A DNA stretch of 47,256 bases. Origin: Treponema sp. (GTDB taxonomy: Bacteria; Spirochaetota; Spirochaetia; Treponematales; Breznakiellaceae). A model generated the notes under the pieces. That model had not been told where the DNA came from and did not search any database. It saw nothing but the letters and a program-made list of their open reading frames with translations. Position numbers and translations under genes: made by a program. Below are positions 16,829 to 25,260 of this stretch, piece by piece (within the stretch, counting starts at the first letter, position 1; every line of letters begins with the position of its first letter). The stretch covers positions 1 through 47,256 of the forward strand of contig QKCO01000021.1 in assembly GCA_003245635.1 (NCBI GenBank), in the 5' to 3' direction.

Positions 16829-16858
16829 GACGACCTCCCGAAATGAGTTATTCATGAG

Positions 16859-16886
16859 ATTCTGCATAAATATCGAATACTGTCAA
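16859..16886 (-). promoter_or_regulatory. arg operon promoter with possible ARG box
   Basis: TTGACA (16881-16886) and CAGAAT (16859-16864) are 16 bases apart on the minus strand. Within the spacer TGCATAAATATCGA (16863-16876, plus strand) matches the ArgR/AhrC half-palindrome pattern TGAATAAATATTCA at 11 of 14 positions. ArgR control is therefore possible in addition to the leader ORF. Confidence 0.55.
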
Positions 16887-17096
16887 GTTGCGTTCTCAGC
16901 CTTCCGCCCCTAGCCGCCGATATCGCATCCGCAATGCGAAGCGCTATTCGGCTACAATTATGTTATTTACGGATAATGAATAATACATTTATGTCGGAAC
17001 TACCCGATTGCGGGCCAATTAGCGTTTTCGAACCTTCGCCAGACCCAAAAACCTTGACGGATTCCTCCAACACGGCATATTTATACATGCAAAGAT

Positions 17097-17125
17097 TTGA
17101 CGTCGACCTTCGACAGTGATAAAAT
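17097..17125 (+). promoter_or_regulatory. Promoter of the Cys-rich protein gene
   Basis: TTGACG (17097-17102) and TAAAAT (17120-17125) are 17 bases apart, 30 bases before the ATG at 17155. The region from 16887 to 17096 holds no gene I can support. Confidence 0.6.
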
Positions 17126-17154
17126 TCCGCCGATACGGAAAAAGGGGGCTCCCC

Positions 17155-17484
17155 ATGTTGAGTAGCGTTGAAACGATCGATGAAATCGAGCTAGCCGAAG
17201 AAACGGACGACTGCCAGACCGGCAAGCTGTACTGCGCCAACTGCATACACTGCAAACTCGTTCCGTCGAGCCCCGAAGGCGACGAACGATATTTCTTGCG
17301 CGTCCGCTGCGCGGCGGGCAAATGGAAGAAAAAGCTCGGCGAAGAGAAGGTCTATAAGTACTGCACGGTCGCCCGCCGCAGCATATCCTCCTGCGATTCG
17401 TACGAAGACATGGGAGAAGCGAAAGAGTTCATCCGCGATTTGAAGAAATCGCTGCCCGTAAAAGACGAGATGTACGTCTTCTGA
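17155..17484 (+). CDS. Small cysteine-rich protein of unknown function
   Basis: The 109-residue soluble protein is acidic at its N-terminus. It has a CANCIHCKL cluster near residues 24-30 and further cysteines in VRCAAGKW, YKYCTV and SSCDSY. The spacing (CxxCxxC, then single Cys) suggests a zinc or iron-sulfur site, but no named family was recognised. The start at 17155 has GGGGG upstream; an in-frame ATG-like start at 17116 lies within the promoter. It is followed by a lipoprotein gene on the same strand. It could be a regulator or a metal-binding accessory factor; this is not resolved. Confidence 0.7.
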   Translation: MLSSVETIDEIELAEETDDCQTGKLYCANCIHCKLVPSSPEGDERYFLRVRCAAGKWKKKLGEEKVYKYCTVARRSISSCDSYEDMGEAKEFIRDLKKSLPVKDEMYVF

Positions 17485-17602
17485 AGAACGGGACCGCTGG
17501 CGCGATCAAGCCAAATGGGCTAGAGTATCGTCGCCGGCGGTAACTTCGCGGACCTCCGTTGGTTTAATGACGGTTCGCGAAACCCTATTCGGAAGGAAGG
17601 AT

Positions 17603-18010
17603 ATGTCCGTATTTTCGAAAACTGCATCTGCGCTCAAGAGCGCCTTCTTCGCCGCGGTCCTCGGAGCCGCGGCTGTGTCCTGCGCATCGGCGCCAGTCGT
17701 CGTCGACGACGGACTCTCGCCCGCGGAACTCATCCAGCGCGCCCAGGACGACTACGACCGCGGCCGCTACGAAGCCGCCGTGCAATTCTACCAGGCGCTT
17801 CGGGATCGGTTCCCGAACGATCTTTCCGCCCAATGCGCCGCCGACTACGAAATTTCCTTCATCCGCTATAAGCAGAAGCGCTACGAGGAAGCGAAGGCGG
17901 GATTCAAGACGCTGCTCGAACGCTACAAGACGGCCGACGCCGCGCTGCTTCCGGCGCACTACAAGATTCTCGGAGAAAAGATACTCGCGAAAATCGAGCT
18001 CGGGAAATAG
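17603..18010 (+). CDS. TPR-like lipoprotein
   Basis: The 135-residue product has a signal peptide ending in GAAAVSC, a spirochaete-type lipobox, so it should be lipid-anchored at Cys27 or thereabouts. The mature part contains tetratricopeptide-like helices (AQDDYDRGRYEAAVQFYQAL and then YKQKRYEEAKAGFKTLL). GGAAGGAAGG precedes the ATG at 17603. Such proteins usually scaffold envelope assemblies. The partner is unknown, and the gene converges with the von Willebrand A gene next door. Confidence 0.8.
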   Translation: MSVFSKTASALKSAFFAAVLGAAAVSCASAPVVVDDGLSPAELIQRAQDDYDRGRYEAAVQFYQALRDRFPNDLSAQCAADYEISFIRYKQKRYEEAKAGFKTLLERYKTADAALLPAHYKILGEKILAKIELGK

Positions 18011-18027
18011 CGGTCGGCAGCGGCCGC

Positions 18028-19146
18028 CTACTGCGGCAGAATGATCACGTTCAGCCGCAGCCCGCGCTCCTCGGCCGCATCGTCGACCATGCGTTTGGAG
18101 ACCGCGCCCCGCTGACGCGGGTGCGGCGGGGCGTCGCCGATGAGAATGACGATGCGTTCCTCCGCGCTCCAAGGGAATTCGGTGGCGGCCGCGTAGAGAG
18201 CCTCGTTTACCGCTTCGGGTATGTCCCGCCCCCCTGAAACGCGGATCGCGTTGAGCGTTTTCTGGAACGACGTGAAATCATCAGTGAACTTAACGATCTT
18301 CGTCATGTACTCTTCGAAATAATCCTTATAGAGCACCATGCCGATTCGGAACCTCGAGAAGTCGGCGATGATTCCCGTAAGCATAGGGATAAGCATGCGC
18401 CTGACCGAATCGATATCGTCTTTCATGCTCGATGTCGTATCCAGAGCGATCACCAGATCGACGGCCTTCCCTTTCGCGTCGTCGAGGATCTTCTTTATTT
18501 TCGGCACGACGTCGTCGGCCCCGGTCGAGAACACGACTTCCCCCCGGCCGGCCGTCGCGATCTCGGTGAAGGCGTCGACGGTGTCCTTCATGAAGTTGCC
18601 TTCGGGCGGCCCCTCGAGCGGTTTCTGAGCCACGCGCAGCACGAACGGATTGTCCTTGAACGCGCCGCGGTAATCGCCGTAGGCCAGAGCGAAGGCGCGG
18701 ATGTTGAGGTACGTGCCGTCTACGACGTACGTTTCCCCGTTCCGCGTCCACGGATAGCCCCACTGCACGACGTAGGGGATGCGGATATGGAAGGCCGCGC
18801 CGAATTCGGCATCCGACTCGGGCGTCGAGTCTATGAGCGAATAGATGCGGCTTTCCTTCGGAATCGGCTTCCCGTCGATCAGGCGTTGCTCATCCCCGTT
18901 GGTGGCTTCCCACTCGTCGGCCCGGTAGGCGTAGTTGTCGACCTTGCCCGTCGGATCCTTGGTCGATTCGGTCAGCAGCACCGAGCCGAGACCCGCCTTC
19001 TTTCTGATGAACAGATGGTACCCGCCGTCGACGCGCTGCTCGATGCGTAGATCGGAGGGACCGACGGAAAGCGCCCCGTCCTCCGGCGACTGGGCGGAGG
19101 CGGCCGCAAAAAGGCAAAGGAACGCAAGGATAATGGTCGAACGCAT
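18028..19146 (-). CDS. Exported von Willebrand factor A domain protein
   Basis: The 372-residue protein has a clear signal peptide (MRSTIILAFLCLFAAASA) and a C-terminal von Willebrand A domain, about 230-372. The metal-ion adhesion motif reads ALDTTSSMKDD, with later GMVLYKDY and ILIGDAPPH as in this family. The N-terminal part, about 20-220, is a spirochaete-style extension that I cannot assign. The start at 19146 gives the canonical signal peptide; ATG at 19158 would add four residues. It lies 44 bases after the aldolase gene and could be read through from it, though the roles look unrelated. Confidence 0.82.
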   Translation of the reverse strand: MRSTIILAFLCLFAAASAQSPEDGALSVGPSDLRIEQRVDGGYHLFIRKKAGLGSVLLTESTKDPTGKVDNYAYRADEWEATNGDEQRLIDGKPIPKESRIYSLIDSTPESDAEFGAAFHIRIPYVVQWGYPWTRNGETYVVDGTYLNIRAFALAYGDYRGAFKDNPFVLRVAQKPLEGPPEGNFMKDTVDAFTEIATAGRGEVVFSTGADDVVPKIKKILDDAKGKAVDLVIALDTTSSMKDDIDSVRRMLIPMLTGIIADFSRFRIGMVLYKDYFEEYMTKIVKFTDDFTSFQKTLNAIRVSGGRDIPEAVNEALYAAATEFPWSAEERIVILIGDAPPHPRQRGAVSKRMVDDAAEERGLRLNVIILPQ

Positions 19147-19190
19147 CGGTATATCCATACTCCGATTATCGGCCGACCGCCGACCGCCGT

Positions 19191-20357
19191 TCACCTTTTG
19201 ATTGACGAACTCCGATATGCCGCGGCGCATTCCTCGAGACCGCGTTTCGGGATACGGTTCGCCTTTCCAACCGAACCGAAACGGACCAGTAGAGTCCCCA
19301 CTATTTCGGCGATACCCTTCTCCATCCGCAGGAGCATCTCACGGGCATCTTCGGGTACCGGAACGCTCCGGTCGATCAGGTTTCGTTCCAGAGGAGCGAG
19401 GAAGCTCCTGAAATCGATTTCGGACGGAGCGGCGCTCATACGGCCCCATACCTCGCGCTCGATGCCGTTGAGACCCGCATGTTCCCGGGACGACAGATAT
19501 TCCCGGACATTGCGGGCAACGCAGAGGCGCAGGTCGGTATCGATATTGATCTTTCCGATCCCGCAGCGGATGACCTCCAGGAGTTGATCGATCGGCACCC
19601 CGCCGGCATCGCCCAAGCGACCGCCGAGCGCATCGAAGTCCTCGAGGACATAGGTTGGAACAGTCGACGAGCCGTGGGACACTAGGATGGTCGATAGGCC
19701 TCGATGGCGGAGGTTTTCCCGAGCGGCGATGACGATCTCCTTGCGCAGATGGATGTTCTTGCCTTTCTTGACGCCGTGCTTCGTGCCGTAGGCGAGAGCG
19801 AGGCAGTCAACTCCCGTCTTCTCGACAAATTCGACCGCGTCCAGCGGATTGGTGTAGCTGGAACGGTCCGAGAAAACGTCATCCTCCATACCGGCCAGCA
19901 CGCCGAGTTCCCCTTCGACGGTCACTCCGATCGCGTGCGCGCGCTTCACGACCTCCCTGGTGAGCTCGACGTTGTCGCCGAAAGGAAGCGATGAGCCGTC
20001 GATCATGACCGACGTGAAGCCGCTTTCCAAAAGGATATCGATGGTCTCGATATCCTTGACATGGTCCGCGTGGATGGCGGCCGGAACGTCGACTGACTCC
20101 CCGCACGCACGAACCATCGAGACGACGTTGAGGGCCCCGCGCCGACGCTCTTCAAGGGTGGACTTGTTCATGTCCGCGGCGCCGCCGAGGTAGCCGAGGG
20201 CGATGTTCCCGACCTGCAGAATAGCGGGAGACCTCATCGCATCGTGGACCTCGAGAACCTTCCGAACCTGCTGCAGGCTGGTAACGTTGAACGCGCCTTG
20301 CGCGTAGCCGCTCTCGCCGGCAAGCTCCAGGATCGAAAGCATCGGCAGCAATTCCAT
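19191..20357 (-). CDS. Class II (zinc) ketose-bisphosphate aldolase
   Basis: The 388-residue TIM-barrel aldolase belongs to the FbaA/GatY/KbaY/IolJ family. Expected motifs are GAFNVTSL, HADHVKD (zinc ligand and catalytic Asp), VEGELG, YGTKHGVKK (zinc His), VSHGSS (zinc His) and KINIDTDL. It is about 80-100 residues longer than GatY-type enzymes because of a C-terminal tail rich in charged residues. It follows a PfkB kinase and a CUT1 transporter, so it probably cleaves the phosphorylated form of the imported sugar. The sugar is not identifiable from sequence. Confidence 0.88.
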   Translation of the reverse strand: MELLPMLSILELAGESGYAQGAFNVTSLQQVRKVLEVHDAMRSPAILQVGNIALGYLGGAADMNKSTLEERRRGALNVVSMVRACGESVDVPAAIHADHVKDIETIDILLESGFTSVMIDGSSLPFGDNVELTREVVKRAHAIGVTVEGELGVLAGMEDDVFSDRSSYTNPLDAVEFVEKTGVDCLALAYGTKHGVKKGKNIHLRKEIVIAARENLRHRGLSTILVSHGSSTVPTYVLEDFDALGGRLGDAGGVPIDQLLEVIRCGIGKINIDTDLRLCVARNVREYLSSREHAGLNGIEREVWGRMSAAPSEIDFRSFLAPLERNLIDRSVPVPEDAREMLLRMEKGIAEIVGTLLVRFGSVGKANRIPKRGLEECAAAYRSSSIKR

Positions 20358-20375
20358 TGGTAGTCCCTCCTCGGC

Positions 20376-21299
20376 CTATAGCCAGTCGCCGCATTCCGGG
20401 CGATTTTTGATGATGAAATCCTTAGTCTCGGCGAAAGACGGAATCCCCGATTGTCCGCCCATCCTCGTGCATTTGAGCGCCGAGACCGCACTCGCGAATA
20501 CCGCCGCGCGAGCGGGATCGTACCCTTTCCAAAGACCGAAGGCGAAGGCTCCGTGGAATACGTCGCCCGCACCGGTGGTATCTACCGCCGCTACGGGAAA
20601 GGCTTCGACGAATTCGCAGCCCTCGCCGGTGATGATATGGAGACCTTCCGCGCCGCGGGTAACGATCAGCGCGCGGTTGCCCGGCTTCAGGAGCCGCTTC
20701 CCCGCCTCGAGCGGATCGGCAATCCCCGAATAGCCGGTCGCGAACACTTCCGACAAAACCGGGTAGTCTACTTGGTCCAAGTACTCGGGCAGCCGCGGAT
20801 CCCGATTGCGCATGCTCGTATCCGTGATGGTGATGACACCCTCCGCCCTAGCCTTCCGCGCAGCGCGCAAGGCGGTTCCGAAATAGAAGCCGTCGAGCAG
20901 GAGGAACCTTGCCCCCCTGAAATCGCTATCCTCGATGTCCAACTCATCCCGGTCCTGGACTCCCTTGTAGTGGAAGAAAATCCGCTTGCCGCTGCCCTTT
21001 TCCACCAGCACGAAGGTGAACGGACTCTTCTCGCCCTTCACGACCCGCAGCCGATCGCAGGAAACCCCGTAGCGGCCGAAGTTCCGCACATGGAATTCGC
21101 CCTCTGCATCGTCGCCGACGCTGCCGATGAATTCGACATCGGCGCCGAGAACGCTCGCCGCGACCGCGGCGGTGGCCGCCATCCCGCCCTGCTGGACTTC
21201 GTAAGACTTGATATATTCGAGCCGTTCCCAGCTCGGCAAATCTTCTATCACGGCGAGCATGTCGTACGCGATGCAGCCCATTCCTAAAATAGATGCCAT
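20376..21299 (-). CDS. PfkB-family carbohydrate kinase
   Basis: The 307-residue ribokinase-fold kinase has the first PfkB signature region (QQGGMAATAAVAASVLGADVEFIGSVG, about 39-65) and the second signature DTTGAGDVFHGAFAFGL containing the catalytic Asp near residue 250. The start is the ATG at 21299, with GGGAG 8 bases upstream; the long upstream extension lies in permease DNA. It sits between the permease and the aldolase, and is likely to phosphorylate the transported sugar or its isomer. Confidence 0.9.
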   Translation of the reverse strand: MASILGMGCIAYDMLAVIEDLPSWERLEYIKSYEVQQGGMAATAAVAASVLGADVEFIGSVGDDAEGEFHVRNFGRYGVSCDRLRVVKGEKSPFTFVLVEKGSGKRIFFHYKGVQDRDELDIEDSDFRGARFLLLDGFYFGTALRAARKARAEGVITITDTSMRNRDPRLPEYLDQVDYPVLSEVFATGYSGIADPLEAGKRLLKPGNRALIVTRGAEGLHIITGEGCEFVEAFPVAAVDTTGAGDVFHGAFAFGLWKGYDPARAAVFASAVSALKCTRMGGQSGIPSFAETKDFIIKNRPECGDWL

Positions 21300-21313
21300 G
21301 TCGGCGGCTCCCG

Positions 21314-22153
21314 TTACTTGATCGCGCCGGTGGTCAACCCGCGGACCAGGTGCTTTTGAATGAACATTCCGAACACGAAGATCGGCAGCATGATGCAGAT
21401 TCCGGCCGCGGTGAGTTGCCCCCAGAGGATCTCGTGCTCCTGAACGAACTGAGCTACCCCAAGCGGCAATGTTTTTACGTTGAATGAACAGAGCACAAGC
21501 GCAAACAAATACTCGTTCCAACATTGAATGAGGCATAAGATGGACGAAGCCGCGATTCCAGGTTTAGCGAGGGGAAAGATGATCCGCCACATTGCCTGGT
21601 ATTTGGAGCAACCATCGACCAAGGCCGCTTCCTCCAGCTCCCTCGGAAGATCCTGGAAGAAACCGATGAGGAGCCAGATTCCGAAGGGGAGATTAAAGGC
21701 CGCGTAGAGGATTATCATCCCGAAATGGCTGTCCAGAAGCCGCAGCTGCTTGAAAAGAATGAACATCGGCAGGACGATCGCCATCGGCGGCAGAATGCGC
21801 AGGATGAGTATCGATTTCGCCAACGCCTTTCCCCGCCTGCGGGATCTGCTGATGCTATACGCCGCGAGCGAGCCGAATGAGATTATGAGCAGCGTCGCGA
21901 AAACGCCGATGATCGTACTATCCAGGAAGTATTTGAGGAACGGCTGCTTTGTGAACACGGCCACGTAGTTCTCAGCCGTTGCGTTGAAGATGAGGAGCGG
22001 AGGCTTTGCGAACTGGTCGACCGGCTCCTTTATGGAGGTCAGGAACGTCCAGGCGATCGGGAAGAGGCTGATCGCAACGATGAACAGGACAAAAGCAGCC
22101 TTGGCCGAAGCCCGCGGAAGTTTCTTGGAGATTATTCGCATCATCGGACTCAT
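21314..22153 (-). CDS. Sugar ABC transporter permease, MalG type
   Basis: The 279-residue membrane protein has about six helices. The conserved EAA loop reads EEAALVDGCSKYQAMWRIIFP, cut here to its key residues EEAALVDG...IIFPLAKPG. The ATG at 22153 has GAGGAG 7 bases upstream, overlapping the end of the preceding permease gene. It forms a heterodimer with the MalF-type protein. No dedicated ATPase gene is in the locus, so a shared MsmK/UgpC-type ATPase elsewhere is likely. Confidence 0.93.
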   Translation of the reverse strand: MSPMMRIISKKLPRASAKAAFVLFIVAISLFPIAWTFLTSIKEPVDQFAKPPLLIFNATAENYVAVFTKQPFLKYFLDSTIIGVFATLLIISFGSLAAYSISRSRRRGKALAKSILILRILPPMAIVLPMFILFKQLRLLDSHFGMIILYAAFNLPFGIWLLIGFFQDLPRELEEAALVDGCSKYQAMWRIIFPLAKPGIAASSILCLIQCWNEYLFALVLCSFNVKTLPLGVAQFVQEHEILWGQLTAAGICIMLPIFVFGMFIQKHLVRGLTTGAIK

Positions 22154-22164
22154 CGGCAGGCTCC

Positions 22165-23064
22165 TCAATCCGCTTCCACTGCGTTCTCGCTATCCATGAC
22201 GCGGAAGACGAACCAGGTCAGCGCCATGATGACAAAAATGATGATCTGGCCGATGGTTGCGGCCTTTCCGAATTCGAAATATTGGAATCCGATGCGGAAC
22301 ATATACAAATTGAGGGTTTCGGTCGCCGTCCCCGGGCCGCCGCCCGTGAGGACGCTCACCTTATCGAATATTTTAAACGAATCGATGAGCCTGAAAAGGA
22401 AGGCGACGAAGATCGGCCCGCGCAGGAACGGGATAGTCAGATAGCGGAGAATCTGCCAAGAAGTCGCTCCGTCGACGCGCGCCGCTTCGAATGGCTGTTG
22501 GGGCATGGATTCGAGTCCGGCGAGTATGATCAGAAACACGAACGGAATCTGCTGCCAAACATCGGCGACCACGATGCTGAGGAAGGCGAGCACGTTGTTG
22601 CCGAGCCACGGATAGGGGTGCTGTCCGAGCACTTCCATGAAATAGTTGAAGATGCCGAACTGGTAGTCGAGCATGACCTTCCACATGAGCGCGACTACGG
22701 CGGGCGTCAGCATAAGGGGAGCCAGCAGGCAGGGGACCAGGATGAGCCGCCCCCGCATGATCGAGCCGTAGACGAACAAGGCGAGCAGGAATCCGATGAA
22801 AATCTCCAAGGCCGCAGACGACAGGGAAAAGACGACGCTCTTGAGGAAAGCGTTGGCGAATTGGCTGTCGGCGACTACCGCGAAATAATTCTCAAGACCT
22901 ACGAAATTCGGGTGATCCAAAAAATTGAGCAGCGTGGCGTCGGAAAGGCTCAGACCGAGCGAGTACAGCAGAGGGAAAATGATGACCATCAGGATGACGG
23001 CCGCGGCAGGAACTAGAAGCGTGCCCAGAAAATGCCTATCGAAAAAATCGGATTTCGTTTTCAT
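22165..23064 (-). CDS. Sugar ABC transporter permease, MalF type
   Basis: The 299-residue membrane protein starts MKTKSDFFDRHFLG, with GGGAG 6 bases before the ATG. The EAA loop reads FEAARVDGATSWQILRYLTIP. It pairs with the MalG-type permease that follows. The preceding binding-protein gene is separated by a hairpin that probably sets the expression ratio. Confidence 0.93.
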   Translation of the reverse strand: MKTKSDFFDRHFLGTLLVPAAAVILMVIIFPLLYSLGLSLSDATLLNFLDHPNFVGLENYFAVVADSQFANAFLKSVVFSLSSAALEIFIGFLLALFVYGSIMRGRLILVPCLLAPLMLTPAVVALMWKVMLDYQFGIFNYFMEVLGQHPYPWLGNNVLAFLSIVVADVWQQIPFVFLIILAGLESMPQQPFEAARVDGATSWQILRYLTIPFLRGPIFVAFLFRLIDSFKIFDKVSVLTGGGPGTATETLNLYMFRIGFQYFEFGKAATIGQIIIFVIMALTWFVFRVMDSENAVEAD

Positions 23065-23108
23065 CGCCAACTCCCGTTCGAATGATGCTGATAGTCTCGA
23101 GTAATAGA

Positions 23109-23140
23109 GGACGGCCCCTTGGCGGGATCCGGGACCGTCC
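23109..23140 (-). other. Hairpin between binding-protein and permease genes
   Basis: GGACGG...CCGTCC arms, extended by CCC/GGG pairing, form a GC-rich stem (23109-23140). It follows the binding-protein stop and has no strong T-run. It is probably a partial terminator or mRNA 3' stabiliser. Confidence 0.5.
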
Positions 23141-23150
23141 CGAAAAGACG

Positions 23151-24449
23151 TTACTTGTAGTAGCCGGCTTTCTTCAGGAGTTCGGTAATCCGGTTAGCCG
23201 CTTCGTCGAGGGCCGGCTTCACGGGCTTCCCTTCGCCGAGCACAGAGGCGTGCGCCTGCTGGAGGATGTCGCTGATCTGGGGCCATTCCACGATGGCGGG
23301 CTTGGGCTTCGCGATATCGAGACTCTGGCCGACCAGTCCGAGCTCCGGCCGGATATTGAGATTAGCCGGATTGTTCAGAATCGACTTCCGAGCGGGAGTG
23401 CCGCCGGCCGCAAGGTATTTCTGGCCTGCGTACTTGCCTGTCACCCATTGAATGAACTTGAAAGCTTCATCCTTTTTCTTCGAAGAGGCGGGGATGCCCA
23501 TTCCCCAGCCATGGGTGATCGGCACGCGCTTGACCGAACCGTCTTTCTGCGCCACGCCGGGAATAAGCGAAACGCCCAGGGTCTCGGCGACCCGCGGCGA
23601 CGCTTTCGGATTCGCGAAGACTACGGCGTTCGAATTCCAATGGCTGTAGAAGGCGACGTTCTCCTGGCGGAATCCCTCGATAACGGCTGCGGCGTCCATT
23701 GCCGGCGTATCGTCGGGAACAACCTTGTACTTGTTCAGCAGATCGAGCTTGTAGGTAAGTGCGGCGACTCCGATCTCATTGTTGAATATAGGCTTATTGT
23801 TCGAGTCGAACAAATCGCCCCCCATTGCCCAAAGTATCTCGAGCCACTCGTTCACCGGAGTCTCGCTGCCGGTCTTGCTCTGCTCCTCCGTACCGAACGA
23901 AGTGGGAGAGGCCGGATTATGCGATTTGGTCCACTTCATCGCAAGCTCGGGAATCTCAGCATAGGTCGCCGGAGGCGTCTGTATGAACTTCTTGTTGTAA
24001 TACAGGAGCCAGGTGCTGACATCGGTCGGCAGACCGTAGGTACTCCCTTTGTATTTGAACGCATTCACGGTAGCCTGATAAAAATCCGCAATGTCAGCGT
24101 CGGCGCTCTTGGATTCCGGTTTGGCGAGGTACGCATCGAGAGGCGTCAGCAGCTTGGAAGCGGCGAACAGAGGACCGAAGTCGCTCATATACATCACGAC
24201 GTCGAGATTGTCGCCCGCCATCAGCCGAGTAGTCTGCCGCTGGTAGAAGCCTTCCTTTCCGGTCTCGTCGACCTTCACGGTGACTCCGCTCATTTTCTCG
24301 TACTCGGGAATGAGAGCTTTGATCGCGTCGTTCTCGGGTCCCACACGAGTCATGATGATCAATTCTTTCTGCCCGCCGGCGAATACGGAGCCCGTTGCGA
24401 AGCATGACAAAGCGATCGCGCAGGCCAGCATCTTTTTCATCATCGTCAT
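23151..24449 (-). CDS. Extracellular sugar-binding protein, CUT1 type
   Basis: The 432-residue protein starts MTMMKKMLACAIALSC with a signal peptide; SC at 15-16 or the GSVFA site could be the processing point, so lipidation is uncertain. The remainder is a solute-binding family 1 fold (VKVDETGKEGFYQRQTTRL, GLPTDVSTWLLYYNKKF, ITHGWGMGIPASSKKKDEA). AAGGAGGAG precedes the ATG. It collects the sugar for the MalF/MalG pair. Two GGTAnTACC palindromes upstream may bind the response regulator encoded just before it. Confidence 0.93.
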   Translation of the reverse strand: MTMMKKMLACAIALSCFATGSVFAGGQKELIIMTRVGPENDAIKALIPEYEKMSGVTVKVDETGKEGFYQRQTTRLMAGDNLDVVMYMSDFGPLFAASKLLTPLDAYLAKPESKSADADIADFYQATVNAFKYKGSTYGLPTDVSTWLLYYNKKFIQTPPATYAEIPELAMKWTKSHNPASPTSFGTEEQSKTGSETPVNEWLEILWAMGGDLFDSNNKPIFNNEIGVAALTYKLDLLNKYKVVPDDTPAMDAAAVIEGFRQENVAFYSHWNSNAVVFANPKASPRVAETLGVSLIPGVAQKDGSVKRVPITHGWGMGIPASSKKKDEAFKFIQWVTGKYAGQKYLAAGGTPARKSILNNPANLNIRPELGLVGQSLDIAKPKPAIVEWPQISDILQQAHASVLGEGKPVKPALDEAANRITELLKKAGYYK

Positions 24450-24516
24450 CTTCTCCTCCTTATGTCATCAGGAACTTTACCGGATACCTTTACAGGGTAT
24501 GTCCAAGCGGCAGCAC

Positions 24517-24566
24517 GGCATAGGGTACTACCCTCACATTCGCGGTAGTACCGGCGTACCTATGCC
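24517..24566. promoter_or_regulatory. Paired GGTAnTACC operator-like sites
   Basis: GGTACTACC (24524-24532) and GGTAGTACC (24544-24552) are small palindromes with centres 20 bp apart, about two helical turns. They are flanked by inverted GGCATAGG and CCTATGCC arms. They lie between the response-regulator stop and the binding-protein start. Binding by that regulator is inferred from position. Confidence 0.5.
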
Positions 24567-24579
24567 GGCCGAGCGCAGG

Positions 24580-25260
24580 TCATTGGACTAGGTGGGAAAG
24601 AAGACGGATAGCGTGGAGCCGATTGTCGACCCCGATTATCTTATAAATCATGCTCGTATAGTTTTTGACCGTCTGCTCGGCGATGAAAAGCTTCTGCGAT
24701 ATTTGATAATTCTCCATCCCCTTCAGAATGAGGCAAAGCACTTCGGCTTCCCGCCGTTTCAGAGAGGGAAATCGATCGCGGATGAGTTCGATGGCCTTGA
24801 GATTTTTGACCAGTTCCTTCTTGTCCTCGCAATTCACGATCGAATCTTCGAAGAGCCTGAACCCTATCGATGAGGACACTTGGATATTCCCCGCGGCGAC
24901 CGAACCGATGAACGATATGAGTTCATCCGGCTCGATGTTCTTGAGAATGTAGCCGGTCGCGCCCGAGTTGAGCGCCTTCGCGACGTACGCGTCGTCGTCG
25001 AAGGTAGTCAGCATCATGATGCGGATCTGAGGATGCTCCGCATGCACGATCCGGGTCGTTTCAACGCCGTCGAGCTTCGGCATCCGGATATCCATCAGGA
25101 TAACGTCGGGAAGGGACTTCGCAAGCAGCTCGAGGCACTCTGTCCCGTCGTGCGCAACCTCGATCGAGGAGATCAAATCCCCGCAGTACGATCCGAGCAC
25201 GATTTTCAGACTGGAAGCGAAGAGCTGCTGATCATCCACGATCATGATCCTAAGCCCCAC
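24580..25260 (-). CDS. Response regulator, NarL/FixJ family
   Basis: The 226-residue protein has a receiver domain (acidic pair D9-D10, phospho-acceptor Asp57 in ILMDIRMP, Lys in GYILKNIEP) and a C-terminal LuxR-type helix-turn-helix (LKRREAEVLCLILKGMENYQISQKL). The start is GTG at 25260, with GGGAGG 6 bases upstream; it overlaps the kinase gene by 11 bases, so translation is coupled. It probably activates the sugar transporter operon that follows. Confidence 0.92.
   Translation of the reverse strand: MGLRIMIVDDQQLFASSLKIVLGSYCGDLISSIEVAHDGTECLELLAKSLPDVILMDIRMPKLDGVETTRIVHAEHPQIRIMMLTTFDDDAYVAKALNSGATGYILKNIEPDELISFIGSVAAGNIQVSSSIGFRLFEDSIVNCEDKKELVKNLKAIELIRDRFPSLKRREAEVLCLILKGMENYQISQKLFIAEQTVKNYTSMIYKIIGVDNRLHAIRLLSHLVQ

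Noticed and set aside
16934-17119. A 61-codon plus-strand frame upstream of the Cys-rich gene
   Set aside because: It has no ribosome site, no recognisable domain, and overlaps the promoter of the next gene.
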